Assembly: GCA_900313405.1 (NCBI GenBank)
Contig: OMQY01000077.1
Location: 1 to 6,303, forward strand
DNA from: an uncultured Eubacteriales bacterium
GTDB lineage: Bacteria; Bacillota_A; Clostridia; Saccharofermentanales; Saccharofermentanaceae
Direction: 5' to 3'
DNA: 6,303 bases
Below are positions 6,016 to 6,303 of the stretch, in pieces; the first letter of the stretch is position 1, and each line of letters starts with the position of its first letter. Both the position numbers and the translations under genes were made by a program. The notes beneath the pieces are model-generated. The model was not told the origin of the DNA, did not search any database, and was given only the letters and a program-made list of their open reading frames with translations.

Positions 6016-6303
6016 TCAGCTGACCGATACCCGAATTACGGGCCTGACTCCCGAGCCTGCGTGCCGGTTCTCTACCATATAGCCGAGACAATCCACGGTT
6101 CCGTCACTTCTGACCCGGGCGGCATAGCTCGGGGATCTGCCGGGGGACCTCAGCCACCACCAGTAATTCTCATCGAGACCGTGGTACAGGCACTGACGAG
6201 ACACATCGTCCCGATAGTATTCTCTAACCTCTTCTATACTCAGGAGGAATATCTTATCTTCCGTGTCACTTCCCGGATCCGTATCATACTCGGGATTGGG
6301 ATC
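6016..6303 (-). CDS. DUF6273-like protein, C-terminal part (enters from right edge)
   Basis: The minus-strand frame is open from the right edge to the TGA at 6016-6018, giving the last 95 residues of a longer protein. A GTG at 6204 is internal, not the start, because the frame continues upstream with family-like sequence. Features typical of DUF6273 appear in order: KIFLLSIEEVREYY near residues 17-30, then WWWLRSPG, then YAARVRSDGTVD, then GVRPVIRV close to the C-terminus. I recall these domains mainly from Clostridia, often in large surface or secreted proteins and in several copies; their function is unknown. The layout, with an aromatic WWLRS motif and a GVRP ending, recalls formylglycine-generating-enzyme or C-type-lectin-like folds, but this is only a resemblance in motif order. 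An acidic, proline-containing stretch precedes it (DPNPEYDTDPGSDTEDK), probably a linker. It converges on the lipid kinase operon and is a separate unit. Confidence 0.8.
   Translation of the reverse strand, partial: DPNPEYDTDPGSDTEDKIFLLSIEEVREYYRDDVSRQCLYHGLDENYWWWLRSPGRSPSYAARVRSDGTVDCLGYMVENRHAGSGVRPVIRVSVS

Noticed and set aside
6060..6160. Diversity-generating retroelement variable region in the DUF6273-like gene
   Set aside because: Considered because of the lectin-like motif order. There is no enrichment of AAC/AAT codons at candidate variable positions, and no template repeat or reverse transcriptase in the window.

Overview
The window holds parts or all of five protein genes, with no RNA gene, mobile element, CRISPR array or long non-coding stretch. 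Base composition is balanced (a little under half G+C by eye), ribosome binding sites are purine-rich and genes are closely packed. The families present (YfhO-type membrane protein, YegS/DgkB-type lipid kinase, single-pass SurA/parvulin-like protein, DUF6273-like protein) point to a Gram-positive anaerobe of class Clostridia (Bacillota). This is inferred from family content; nothing seen fixes the genus.

Layout, left to right. Positions 1-339 (minus) hold the 5' part of an unrecognised membrane protein gene that runs off the left edge. Its start overlaps the end of the next gene. Positions 317-3049 (minus) encode a 910-residue YfhO-family multi-pass membrane protein, probably a GT-C-type glycosyltransferase acting on a cell-envelope polymer. 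Positions 3050-3164 are a 115-bp AT-rich divergent intergenic region. It carries a perfect 7-bp-arm palindrome, three spaced AGCATA repeats and a TATAAT box. Positions 3165-4079 (plus) encode a lipid kinase of the diacylglycerol kinase catalytic family. Its stop codon overlaps the GTG start of a 615-residue protein (4079-5926, plus) with a long acidic cytoplasmic tail, one membrane helix and an extracytoplasmic part that looks like a SurA-type N-domain plus two degenerate parvulin repeats. A strong intrinsic terminator at 5951-5980 ends this operon. Positions 6016-6303 (minus) are the C-terminal part of a DUF6273-like protein that enters from the right edge.

Taken together this is an envelope-biogenesis neighbourhood: a lipid kinase and a membrane-anchored foldase-like protein in one translationally coupled operon, facing a divergent operon led by a putative polymer glycosyltransferase. 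Shared control through the central palindrome and repeats is plausible but inferred. I see no clear evidence of a wholly new defence or mobile system. The most unusual points are the tandem, histidine-less parvulin repeats joined to a 150-residue acidic tail, the repeat structure in the divergent promoter region, and the YfhO gene's lack of a recognisable ribosome binding site.
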